Shown here piece after piece: positions 34,701 through 46,800 of a DNA stretch of 64,000 nt. The position numbers and the translations under genes are program-made. The notes beneath the pieces are model-generated. The model made no database searches, was not told the origin of the DNA, and saw only the letters and a list, made by a program, of their open reading frames with translations. The first letter of the stretch is position 1. Each line of letters begins with the position of its first letter. This DNA is from Sanderia malayensis (lineage: Eukaryota; Cnidaria; Scyphozoa; Semaeostomeae; Pelagiidae), in the NCBI GenBank assembly GCA_013076295.1, contig RQOL01000658.1, positions 124,001 to 188,000 of the forward strand, given 5' to 3'.

Positions 34701-37700
34701 TTACGTATTAATTTATTACATAGTTTCCTGAAAATCCTGAAATCAGGATTATAACTTCTTACAGGTTTGAGTCTTGTGGTTGGCTTGGAATTGTTTAATA
34801 ATTATTTGCGATTTTCTTTCACTAGGTTAAAAGGAACCAGTATAATGTTAATTATCATATTGCACAATACCAGAATATAATTGCTGAGCTGCGACAAGAG
34901 ATTTTGCGTTTGAAAGCGAAAATTACAGATAAAGATCTCAAATTGCCAAATAGTATGCCATGGATTCTCTTTTTTATCCCTTATTTTATGCTATTAAATT
35001 TATTCATTTAGTTTTTATTTTATAGATTGATAACTCTGTTTTGAATATTCGCACATTTTTCTGATTCAGCATCTTCGGCAAACCTGCCTGCCTGCAGGGA
35101 CTCGAAAAATCTGGAAAAATTGCGGCTGGAGTTGGTGGAAAGCTTTACAGAACAAATGGATATACGGTGTGATTATATTCTATTAACTACCTGCTAAATT
35201 ATTATTCTATTAGGAATTTTTCATTTGCCCACCAATTGTCTGCATTATCTGTGTCTTTCAGATGTCAATTTACGTGCGTATATGTTGAACTATGCTTAAA
35301 TAAAGTATACGACAATCTATTCTGTAATGTACGTTCCACTTCCCACATTCAGTAAACCATCAGACCGGGCAATTTGTTTGCAGATAGAGAGACTGGTTCG
35401 AGTCGAGACAGAAAGAGAAAGTGTTTTCGACAAAGAGAATAAATTTGACTAATAATCCGTCCTTCTTCATGCCGAAATTTACCATTACCCTTAATCTCTA
35501 TTTTGCATTTTATTTCCTTATCGTCTGCAGCCTGATTTGTTGGCATGAGTAAACCAAACTGGTCGTGAAAGAAGCGAGTGTTGTCTTTCTCAATGTCTTA
35601 TTCTGGCTCCAACCAATATACTCACGAAAATTTGATTCTTTCTCGATAAAACCAAAAATGTTGATGTTTGAGAGGGGGGCTTATTGCAAAAGGGGGGGCT
35701 TAATAGAGCTTTTAAGGTATATGTAGACTAAAGAATGTAATTTTTTATTTTCAGGCATCAGTTAATTGATATTGAAGACTCTGCAATGCGCTACTACATT
35801 GATTATCAAAGACATGTTTTAACAATTGAAGAGTGTGTATTATAACATGCATTTTGATTATATATATTATATATATATATATATTACAGTAGGTTCCCTC
35901 TTTTAGGACCCCCCCCCCCCCCGTATAAGAAACAGGCCTCATTTTCTTCCCAAGGGGCTTCTTTTATAAAAAACAAGTTTAGGTCTGATATTAAGACGTT
36001 TCTTATTTTCATGTCTGTCATAGTTTTTTCCTGAATGCCAAAAACTTTTCTCGTAAATGACGGTAATGCAATGTAGTGTTCTCGGAACAGAATGACAATT
36101 TTCAAAACTAAAGATCCACACAAAAAAATTGTAGCAAGGCTAATTGCAGTAAAAATATTTTGGTTTTTAACAATTAACCAATGCTCTACTGAAAATGCTA
36201 AATATACTTGCAGACTGCAATAACTTATAAATATGAAGCTGTGATCCTGATTATGAAAAGGTCTCTTTAAATAAGAAACTTTGTGAGGTCTCAATTTAAA
36301 AATGGTTTCTTATACACGGGAACCTACTGTGTGTATATTGACCTAAGCTTGTGCTTGATCATGCTAATTGACTTCTTGGGTGCGGTTTATTTTCTTAGGT
36401 GGGAGCAGGAAAAAGCGAAGCACCATGCGAGCTTTGACATTGAACAACACTCGTTATATTCAGAAGGAAACAGAAGGCCGCAAGTGATACGCAAGAAGCT
36501 TCTGTATAATCGACCGAAAATAGACCCACTTGACATTAATAATAAAGACCTTGACACAGAGAAGAACGAGTTGCGCTCCCTTGACGAAGGCTGGGAACCA
36601 GCTGACGTCATTGCAGCCAAGGAAGAACTGCAACAGATTGCTTTGAAAGAGAAAGACTTCTTTGACGAAAAGAAAGAATTGGAAAAGAATCTTGAAATTT
36701 TACGGAAAGAGAGAAGAGATATTGAAGATGGTCTTTCTGCGAAGATACCTTGTGAAGCACACAGAGAGGTATTGAAATTGCTGTGTAGTGTTCATGAACT
36801 TGAATTGAAAAATATCGAGATGGAATCAGTAGCAATGCTGAAAGATCATGTCATGCAACAGAATGACTTGATGTTTCAAAAACAGGAAAACAAACTGAAA
36901 TTGTGTGATGAGATTATTTATGTCCAACGATCAACAATGGAAGGTAAGATTAGTTCTCATTCTCTGCACTGCACACCACACTCGAAACTGGATTTTTAAA
37001 AATTCATTCTACGAACTTTGCGATACAAGCAACTAAGAATCTTATTTCTAATACTTTTCCTAGTTTCATTTCCTTGTGATTTAAGAAACAGACTATGTAG
37101 CAAAACCACTCTGAGCAGTTTGTTGTCATTTTATGCTACTGTTTTTTATTTTTTTATTTAATCTAACTATTGTCTGTTCCAAGGCATATTAGTTTGTGCA
37201 TTGCAACCATAGCTAAGAAAGGTATGCAAGCATGTTTAATCCAGACATGTTTCGTCGTACCTTAGCATATACAGATGTTTTATTTTCTAGCTATATCATT
37301 TCTTGTTACATTTAGCTAAATCATCATTGTAATAGCTACAATAAAACATATTGGCATTGTCTTACAGTTGCAATCATAAAACACAGTTTCCTTTCATATG
37401 TGCACCAACTTCTGTTGTAATTTTACGTACATTTTCCCCAATATTTATAAATTGCTTTCACTGTAATAATTGTTTATTTGCATTGAATTTTTTTTCATTT
37501 TCTTGATTGTCTTTTAGAAAATGGAATCGAAGTTCCAAGTGAACTGGAAGTTCTATATCAAATATATCAACAGAGCACTAGCAATACTGAATCTAATACA
37601 CCTTTTGGTTCATTTGCTGCATTGGGAGTGGTAAGTATACCGCCTCAAATTTCTATTGATTTGCATGCATTTTCTATCTTGGCGAATGTTTCTTCACCCA

Positions 37701-40322
37701 CACTTTGTTTGCTATGTTGTAATATTGATGGCTATTTGTGCATAATAGAATGTCTTGTGTTGTGACACAGTGAATTTTGGATTGAAATGGTTGTAGTTTT
37801 GAATTGTATAAACTTGGAGCATGTATTAAATTTCTCTCCAGCTCAGTGTTTCGGTTAATTATCTATTTTTTCAGAATATGATGACTGGATTGTCGGCATT
37901 AGATGTAAAATGCAATGGCTTATCAGGTGAGTTTGATTTTGCACTTTTTTGCATCTCATCACAGCACAATCAGTACAATATCAGTTTACTTTATTAATGA
38001 TGTTGATGTTTTGTTTTATCACTTTTACTTTAGGCACAGCTTCATCTCTTCCTTTTTTATCCACTGTTCAAGAAAATGGGACGTTAAAAATGTCTTTTGA
38101 TGAAACTTCTAAGAAATCAAGAAAATGGATTGACAGCGTTTCAGACATGGAAGCAGAGAATGGGTATGACTTTCAACTCGTCTATCTCTCCTCTTCAGTT
38201 GCTTTGTTTCACAAATGCGGAACGTATTAGAGCATATGTGTGCAATAGCAGTGTAACGTGGCTAGGTTTAACGGGTATCACAGTAGGAAACACGGTGTTG
38301 CTTTCACCGTTGATATTTAATCACCGACTAGTCTAAATCAAGTCATATTTTTACCTGATATATATAATATATAATATATTCATGCAATACAACAAACACT
38401 ACATAATTCACTACTCGCAAAGTTACAATGGCTGGGGTCAAATCGAGGCAGACCTACACTATACAAGAACACATTTATACACAGAGATTAACACATAGAT
38501 CTAAAGATTGCTTATAATTCTAAACTAGAGACACAGTGCCAAATAATACAGCAGTTTTCTATTTTCTTGATGTTCTATATCAAGTATATGAATCTCTTTT
38601 CATAGGTCCCGAAGAGATATTACACTTGCTAAAGATACAACAGTGAATAAATTTGGTATTGGAATTCCATCCTTGCTGCGTCAAGATACTTCGACCACAT
38701 TTACAATTGATGATTATCCAAGTGCAAATGAAAGCAATAGAAGCAAGCAAAAAACCAGAATACCCACAAAAAAATACAAGAATAAACTTGCTGATGGATC
38801 TATCAGTGACAATGAAGCAATAAGGTACAAAAAGAGCTTAAAGCAAGACTCTGTATTAACTATGGCTTCAAAATCTGAATCGAAATTATTCAAAGCTTCA
38901 CCCAAAGACATTGAGAATAGTTTTGGCATATCCAATAGCATGAATGATTTATCACTGATCAAAACATCGAAAAAAACAAAAAGCAGTGCTGAGAATTCAG
39001 AAGAGAATAATGTCGACGAAGAATATTCATATAAAGAGAGACAGAGGTCCAGTTCTTTGGATATGGGAAGAGGTTAGTAATATAGTGACACAGAGTTATA
39101 GCTTCTTTCCTTTCAACTACCAACGAGTCTATTACCAAGTAATTGCATTTGACTTTATTCACGCAATTAAATATCTATACTTGCATTAGTATTCGCATTT
39201 CGCTTTTGTATTGCGTATGTTGTGCTGCATTGATGCATTGACTTGATGTGTTTATTACTGTTAGAGAAACTTCGGATAAGACAAGCAGGCAAAGTTCGCA
39301 GAAGAGCAGATAAAAAACCACTGATAAAGAAACATAGTGACCATGGATTGGTATTGTTAAGAAATGCAGCAAAAAAGAAAATTTCAATGGATGAAATGTC
39401 AGTTGTTACGGTTGATTCAAAAATTCATAAACAACATGGAAATCAAGATGGTATTGTTTTTGTACTTTTATTCTTTTGCCTTGTTCAATGAACCTCTAAC
39501 AACTAAGACAGTTTGTGATTTTCTAAACAGTCAATCATACATGCAATATACAATATAGGAATAGCTTTGACTAAAAGGGAGCCCAATCTAATTTTGAATT
39601 GATGGGTTCGCCCCGAGTTTTATTTGCGCCAAATGTTGATTTATACTTGAATGTCATCATAAATTTCAAATCTCTACCAAATATGAAGTTTGAAGGAGCT
39701 TGGCATCACTCCGTGTACAGTACATTTTCGATTTTCCTATCGTTAATTCTCTTTTCAATTTCGTCTGCAATTGTGCAAACTTGCAGCTGAAAACACGAAA
39801 GTGGCATGAAGTTGAAATCTTTTCAGATGCAATTGACATTTTTCTCCTGTAATTTCGTCACTTTGATTTGGAGTAAACATTTTCATGGAAACATTGTTGG
39901 CCCCTTGCTGTAGCTCTCTGAGTGTTTCCTTTGAGAATTTAGATGATTGCCATTTTTGATACCCACGATGATATGATGCCTATTTTTATCTTGTATATTG
40001 ATGTTTTTCATGTAGTAACACTACATAATATTTGGTTTATGTGTTTTATGTTGCAGATTTACCCATTCTTCCGATGGCCAGCACACAGAATTTTGTCCAG
40101 CAAACTGGAACACCAGTTGGCAAACAAGGACATACAATTCGTAAGCAATTGAAGACGAGTGGCTTTGGCCAAGATAGCAAAGTGGTTGCGTTTGGTGGTT
40201 CGGTTTCACAAGCAAAATCTAAACCGAAGAAAGTCAAACCTATGATGGTTGGGGATGGTTTATCTGTTAGTGGAATATCTGTTGTTCCGAAACAATTGAA
40301 ACCAGGTCACAAGAGATTCTAA
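25794..40322 (+). CDS. KIF19: kinesin-like protein KIF19 (kinesin-8 family)
   Basis: Twenty coding exons, all GT-AG and phase-consistent, give 1041 aa (human about 1000): 25794-25844, 28875-28958, 31341-31451, 31910-31997, 32652-32788, 32955-33170, 33497-33604, 33734-33812, 33950-34017, 34525-34647, 34826-34952, 35070-35166, 35755-35832, 36399-36943, 37518-37630, 37875-37926, 38034-38163, 38606-39072, 39265-39450, 40057-40322. The motor domain has VAVRVRP, the P-loop GPTGAGKT (109-116), switch I NKTSSRSH (218-225) and switch II DLAGSE (254-259). The REDSKGV and [16 protein letters not shown] blocks are KIF19-like. Coiled coil follows (exon 14), then a Ser/Lys-rich tail. In vertebrates KIF19 walks to ciliary tips and depolymerises microtubules, setting cilium length; the same role is expected here. 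ATG 25794 aligns with vertebrate starts; in-frame ATGs at 25731 and 25740 could add 18-21 residues. Confidence 0.95.
31998..32651 (+). other. KIF19 intron 4, T/C-rich low-complexity sequence
   Basis: A long plus-strand pyrimidine-rich stretch (32.05-32.64 kb) gives several hydrophobic-looking open frames. They are composition artefacts inside an intron bounded by GTATCT and TTTCAG. Confidence 0.7.
35858..36330. mobile_element. pogo/Tigger-like MITE in KIF19 intron 13, next to an (AT)n run
   Basis: The left end (35887) reads CAGTAGGTTCCC and the right end (to 36329) reads GGGAACCTACTG, its exact complement. Both ends continue with CCGTRTATAAGAAAC-like sequence, but on the left it is interrupted by TCTTTTAGGA and 14 consecutive C (35909-35922). 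TA precedes the left end and TG follows the right, a probably mutated TA duplication. An AT repeat (35858-35885) lies directly upstream. There is no coding sequence. Confidence 0.65.
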
Positions 40323-40405
40323 AAACGATTCTCATGTAACACATTTCTGTCATTTGTATATTTTTCATCGCAGTTTTTATTGTAAATACAACTGAGATAG
40401 AATCT

Positions 40406-40411
40406 AATAAA
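40406..40411 (+). terminator. KIF19 polyadenylation signal AATAAA
   Basis: AATAAA lies 84 bases after the KIF19 stop codon and is followed by a T/G-rich stretch (TGTACATGTTTGTATATTTTG), a normal context for mRNA 3' end formation. Confidence 0.65.
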
Positions 40412-40883
40412 AGTTTATGGATATGTACATGTTTGTATATTTTGCATATTTAATTGAGATGAAATTAAGCTATAGATAAACTTTGAGTATCAGCATCACT
40501 ATCGGTAAATTTATGTGAATTTATCTTTACTCACTATGTACCTATATGCGCTCTTTATGTATTGCATTGTTATAAATGCCGCAAATTTGTAAGATTGGAG
40601 AATATTCTTGGGGTATATCTGAATGGATAATTTATTGTAGTATTCGTAAACGTTACAGAACATTCACACTTATGTAGTACAATGCTATGTTGCGATTAAC
40701 GTGTTAAACATCATAGATAATAATATAATATATCATAGTCACAACATTAAGTATTTTGTGTTTGTAGGGCAATTTCTTCATGCAATTTTGAAAATCTAAA
40801 TTTTTCAACTTGTTTAAATTTCAAAAGTCCAGTGCTGAGCTTTTTTAATTATGAAGCACTTTTATTAATTACTTTCTTATGCT

Positions 40884-43490
40884 TCTCTCACCATATTTTT
40901 TAAATTTCATTTCTCGGTAGTTGTTGACGTAAAAACAGGTACTGCAGTTTTTAAATTTTGAAATTCGCTCCTCAACACCTCTTTTCACGGCTCTAAAAGT
41001 GCGATTTTCAGCCATTTCTGAAAAATGTCGCGCAAACTAAAACGACCTGGGCCGAGATTGTGTGACGTACATGCCGGAACGGAATCAACTTCTTTCAAGT
41101 TTTGCCGTGTGCTTGGTTTAGCAAGATAGTTATGGATTATTTTTGTATTTACTACTCAGGTCAGGTTTTTCAAGATACAGTGGAATCCCGCTATAACGAA
41201 CTCTGTAGGGACCGAGAAAATAGTTCGTAATAGCGGGAGTTCGTTATACAGAAGGGACATTTTCTTATGAAGAACTACTTCCCAGAATCCAAGGGACCGG
41301 AGTTTTAGTTCGTAATAGCGGGAAGTTCGTTATAAACGGGGTTCGTTATAGCGGGATTCCACTGTATTAAAATAAGTGATGAAGAGATTTATTTCAACGT
41401 TGATTTCCAACATAATTTCAACGTTGTATCTACGTTGAAATTATGTTGGAAATGAAAGTTTTTGTCAACGTTAAAGTTCAACGTTGACACAACGTTTGTG
41501 TTGCAACTATTTTTCAACGTTGATATTATGTTGAATCAACGTTTAATTAACGTTTTTTCCACGTACGTCCACCTAAAAGCATTCATTATTTATTTCACAA
41601 TTTTTAGTTCAACATAATCCTCTCACAAGCTCATAATAGAGCTAAACTTATTTCGTGTATTTGGAACAGGGCAAGTTTCGTATAGATAAATAAAGACAAA
41701 CTATACATTTGCAACAATTCATTGTAAATTCATCCTTCTATGTTTACACAAAAACTAAAAAAGTTCGTATACTTTTTTGAAACCAAATATTATCTTTACT
41801 TATTTTATTTCTTTCCACCATCTTTTCTAAGTCTTTCAACTTTCAGTAGTTGGCATTTGGCAAGAATGCTTTTAATTTCAGTTTCCATCGCTTTTCTCCT
41901 GGATATTGGAGAACCACAACTAGAAGAAAAGAGAATGCAAAATTTAATTCCTGACAAAGCTCAACAACGTGTTACTCGCAAATTTAACGGTTTTAAATAA
42001 ATTCTAGTTCTGAAGCTATCAAGGAATGGCAATTGGAGAGTTGATGTTAATTAACACTTAAAAACATGATAGGCCTACCGAATAAAGTGCTTTTTGTTCT
42101 TTCTCTTTGTCAACTTCAACTGTGTAACGGCACTTTCAGTTTTAATTTCCTGCATAAATCAACCAAAATATTGGCATAAAATACCCTTACAAATGTAAAC
42201 CCTTTTAATAATTATTTGCTTTACGATTATCAAATCATTAAAATTTGAATAATTGATGTTCATAAAAGCTTGAAAATACAAGACTTACCAAATGAGTTCT
42301 TTGAAATATATTTTCTGTTGCAACTTTTGCTTTGCATTTTCTCCAAGTATCGAAGGAACCAAATGGTTGAGACTTTTGCAGAACACAGCTTTTAAGTTAC
42401 AACGTTGTGTAACTTCACTCAAATATATTTTTCTCAGATTTTAGTAAATTTTTCTGCCAAGAAATACTTGTAATTTAAAGTTCGAACATTGAACTAACCG
42501 CCAAAAATCCCTCACTTCGAATCGAAACTCTGTCAAAAAGTGTAAAAGTTTTGTTGCTTGGAAACAAAAGAACAGTGCCTTCCATTTTCGAAGGCAAAAC
42601 AAAAGGAAAGGCGGGAATAATTTGCGACATCGCAGAGGTTGTGTAAACATAGAAGGATGAATTTGTAATTAATTATTGCAAATATAAAGTATTTTTATTT
42701 ATCTACACAAAACTTGCGCTGTTCCAAATACACGGAAAAAGTTTAGCTCTCTTATGAGCCTGTAAGAGGGTTATGTTGAATCAAAAATTGGTGAAATAAA
42801 TAATGAGTGTTTTGGGTGGACGTACGTGGAAATAACGTTGATTAAACGTTGATTCAAGAACATAATGCGAACATTGAAAAATGGTTGCAAGAAAAACGTT
42901 GTCTCAACGTTGATCTTCAACCTTGACAAAAACTTGTCTTTAACTTTGCTTTCATAGCAATAGTTAACTTCTTTATCATATCAGAGTTATTCATTCACAT
43001 CAAACTTCGCAATTCGATCAGTGTTAGAAAAATACTAAAATCTATTCAAACGTTGATTCAACGTAGTATCAACGAAATATCTCAACGTTGTTTTCGGGTT
43101 GAGATATCGACGTTGATAAAACGTTGAACAGACGTTGATCAACGTGCTAACCAAATTTCAACGTCATATCCACGTTGAATCAACGACGCATTGCCCACTG
43201 GGTTAATTGAATAGATTCCGAATTTATATTGTTGTTTAAAACCATCCCGCGCCACTAAAGACTGTATGTGAAGTTGGCTCGGGACTGCGACGTCGAGGTC
43301 GAAAATCCCGTCTGTGCAGCATAAGCGTGAGCAAATCATGTAATACGGCATGTACGTCATGTAGGTCTCACCGGCGTCAAGTTTTCTTTTCGTAGAAAAG
43401 AATGTTAATGAGCGAATTTAAAAATCTAAAACTGCAGTACCTGTTTTTACTTCAAAACTACCCAGAAATGGAATAAAAAATATGGTGAGA
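40884..43490. repeat. 2.6-kb nested fold-back (inverted repeat) structure between KIF19 and LLGL
   Basis: Outer arms: about 40884-41075 matches the complement of about 43346-43490 (shared CTCTCACCATATTTTTT, AAAACAGGTACTGCAGTTTT and TGACGTACATGCCG). Inner arms: about 41468-41755 matches the complement of about 42645-42930 over roughly 285 bases with scattered differences, around a loop of about 0.9 kb. Near the arms CAACGTTGA and its variants recur many times. The right side ends in CAACGACGCATTGCCCACTG (43181-43200) followed by GG, a plausible element terminus with no counterpart on the left. No protein domain was recognised in the loop ORFs (41740-42000 plus, 42441-42650 minus). Confidence 0.75.
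41176..41366. mobile_element. 187-bp pogo/Tigger-like MITE
   Basis: The element 41178-41364 starts with CAGTGGAATCCCGCTATAAC and ends with the exact complement, flanked by TA on both sides. Internal copies of GTTCGTTATA and TAGTTCGTAATAGCGGGA make it nearly palindromic. It interrupts the left arm of the larger fold-back, so it inserted after that formed. Confidence 0.88.
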
Positions 43491-43868
43491 GCAGCCCTTA
43501 AAGAGATGTAATAATATTATCAATATTTATGGTCGTTTGTTTCAATCTGTTCACCTATATTTCCTGTGTTATAAAATTGTAATATGAAACGGTAATAATT
43601 GCTGGTAAATTATTTTGTCTTCATTATTAATATCTGATGACTATAATTATGACTATAATTGCTTGAGTACTTTAATGGCTTGAGTATCACGTGGTCTTCA
43701 TTCACTAATCACGTGGGTATTTACCTCGATCTCGTGTAATTTGTGTTGTCTCGTTGTCAATCTCTTTTTGTGGCTCTCTTCTCTCTGTTGTCTGTTGTCT
43801 CATGAAAAACGTTAACGCCTTTGTGCAGCAAACAGAATTTTTTTATAATATTTTTAAATAAGTGATCT

Positions 43869-43889
43869 ATGCTCCGTGAAGATGCTTAA
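43869..43889 (+). promoter_or_regulatory. upstream ORF overlapping the LLGL start codon
   Basis: An ATG at 43869 opens a 6-codon frame (MLREDA) whose stop TAA at 43887-43889 lies just past the LLGL ATG at 43882, in another frame. If the 5' UTR includes 43869, ribosomes using this ATG would terminate 3 bases past the main start and could reinitiate or be lost, lowering LLGL translation. The transcription start is unknown. Confidence 0.5.
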
Positions 43890-46800
43890 ACGTGTGAAAA
43901 GGAAGATACCTGAAAAGGATAGAATCGGACAAGATTTATTCCAGTTCACAAAGGTGAGTTCTTGGTTATTTTTGTTTACACAACAGATGATAACGTGCAT
44001 TTTCTTTTGAAATGCAGTAAGAATGTTATTTGAATGGGCCTATGCCACAACCACCAACTTGAATCAGATTTGATGATATAGCCTGACGCTAACAAAACGT
44101 TCGAGTTTTATATGATGCTTTTACATATTTGATGTATATTTAATGGATCCGAAAGTGGAAGTTTCTACCAGATCGTTTACACCCTAGGTAATTTTCAACA
44201 GCCCCGTGGTGATAACCTAATCACCACAACAGGAATCGTTTTTTTTTTATTTTTTAGACGGTTGAGCACGGATTTCCAAATAAAGCAAGCGCCGTTGCCT
44301 ACGATCCAAAGCTGCAGCTTTTAGCCATTGGAACAAGTACAGGATTTCTCAAAATGTATCCTTTTCGTAAACTATTTTGCAGATATTGTTGTCCAGAATC
44401 TTTTTTTTGGATCATTTGTGAAGTGAAGGTGAAAAGTCTGACGGGAAATATACTTAAATTTGTTTACCAAAACAAATAATTGGTCATGTCATATTATTGT
44501 CTGTCTGAACACCTTTTGTTAATTTTTCATTGTTATAAGTTTGGGTTAACATGAATATCAAAACCAAATGTTTTTATTTGTATTTCAATTAGTCTACAGT
44601 TAAATAAGGTATTATGTAAGTAAAGAACCGCAGTGCTGAAGGCAAACAACTCAAGAAACAAAGTTCAGAATTCATATGTTTTTATTACAATTTTTCCCTG
44701 GGTTGTGCAAAATGTAATAATTAAATGTTACTGTTATCATTTTACTGCTTTGCTCCCATAATGCTCTGGTCATAGTTTTGCTCACCACTTTGTTTTCGTA
44801 ATATTTTGGGAAAAATAACAAAAATCCTTGGAAACTCTTAAGAAACTTGGGTTATGAAATTAATTTTGGGTTATGAAAGTATTGACTTTGAGAATATAAA
44901 CTTGAATAATTTATTTTTGGAAGAAGAATTTGCTCTGTGATGAATACCTTGGTTCCAAAAATTTTTGGTATACCCATACAAAATATTTTTCCATATTTTT
45001 GGTTTTTCCTCATTTTGAATATTTTCTATTTTAATATATATTCCATATATTCATATATATATATACATATATATTTTAAAATTTACACAACTAACTATGA
45101 GTTAAAATAGAAGCGATGCTGGCAATCTCTGGGCAATCTCAAACTTTCACTTCAAAAATGACTTGCGAGCATTCATTAAAAATGCTGAAAATAGTTCCAT
45201 TGGTATTTGGCTGGGTAAATAAATGCAAACAATTATTTTCTGTGATAGTGCTCAGCACAACTACAAAATAAATGGTTCATTGTGTATATTTTGGGACATT
45301 AAAATTTCCAAACATATAAATTGTCCAAAATTAAAATTGTCCACACATTTTGGAGCTAATTTAATTGTGGGTCATAATGTATGGCCATGGTTGTAATTGA
45401 CCAGCCCAGGCCACCATTCTGGGCCCACTCTCAGCTTTGGTCCTAAAATTCCATCTTTCTATGTCAGTGACAATTAATCTTCATCCATCCATATCATGTT
45501 GTATACTCATACAGACACCAGAAAGTATTATAGAAATTAAGATAGGAACAGATATTGGAAAAAACCCATCCATTTTTTTATTCTCTTATCCCATTTAAAA
45601 CTATGATGTTTTTATTCTTCAGTTTCAGTTCAGTTTTCTTTAACAGTAATATTTTAGATATGGCAGACCAGATGTAGAAATTTCAGTGTCTCATTCTAAA
45701 GAGACATGCATTCAGCAACTTTTTTTTCTGCCTGATCAGGTGAGCTTGCAATTACATTTTTACCAGAGTTATAATACTTGTCCCCTCTGAGCAATGACCA
45801 CAATGATTAAACAACAGTGTTTTAAAGGGGGTTGGGGATCAAATAAAGCTCATGGAAATGGATTTCTCCAGTTGTTAGCTTTATGTAGTTAGTTTTATAA
45901 TGTGTGCTAAGGAAGTTTAACAACGATTGTAAGTCTATATATATATTTATGACATGTTTGTTTTTGAAGGCTAAGGTCATTAGTGTCTGTGATGATGGAG
46001 AATTAAATACATTGCACCTGTGGGAAGTAAGTTTGAGAGATGGACACTCTGTTATCGAGGAAGTTAAAGCATGCACATTGGAAGGGAGGTCAATATCGAG
46101 ATTTTTCATTTTGCTGCTATTGTTCATTATTGCTGCTGTTGTTGCATGCAGGATTTTGTAGTCTGTTCTTGTCAATTTTTTCTCTTTATCTGACAATTTT
46201 CTCTATTATATATTTCTAGATTGAAAAAAATTTCTGTTTGCTGTTTGTCAGTGGAAAGAGAATGTCTATACATTGGTACAGAGGGTGGACACATTTACGT
46301 TTTAGATCTTGGAAGTTTTGGTTTAAAAGATCACATCATTTATCAGGATATTGTGATGCAAAGGTATTATATTCATTTTTATGGTAAACAGCTTTCAACA
46401 AAATACTTTGGCTTATGTTGCATCATGTAACTTATCTATTTTGTACTTATCTGCTTTTCTATGTACACTGTTCACAGGGTAGTAATGTGATATAATTTTA
46501 TGTTTAGTTTGCCTGGAGATGAAAACAAGACAAATGGAGGATCAGTTGAAGCACTTAAAGAACATCCACATGATTCAAGCAAAGTATGAGTTATCACTAA
46601 TTGTCATCTCTGATTCATTTAATGTCTAATTGATTTGGTTTCTTCACCTCTCTTTGTTGTTGATGATATAAATATTTCATTATTATATCATGAAGAATTC
46701 GCAATTAAAGTAAACAGACGTCATTACCACTGTATAGCTTATTTTAATAGGTTAATTTTTTACGGTTAAGATGATTATTTAATTAATTAATGGAAAATGT

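Noticed and set aside
35385..35410. GGTTCGAGTC, resembling a tRNA B box
   Set aside because: No A box, cloverleaf arms or acceptor stem can be drawn around it; it lies in a KIF19 intron.
41385..43200. Regularly recurring CAACGTTGA units, which could suggest a CRISPR-like array
   Set aside because: Spacing is irregular, units are degenerate and palindromic, and the context is a eukaryotic transposon fold-back.
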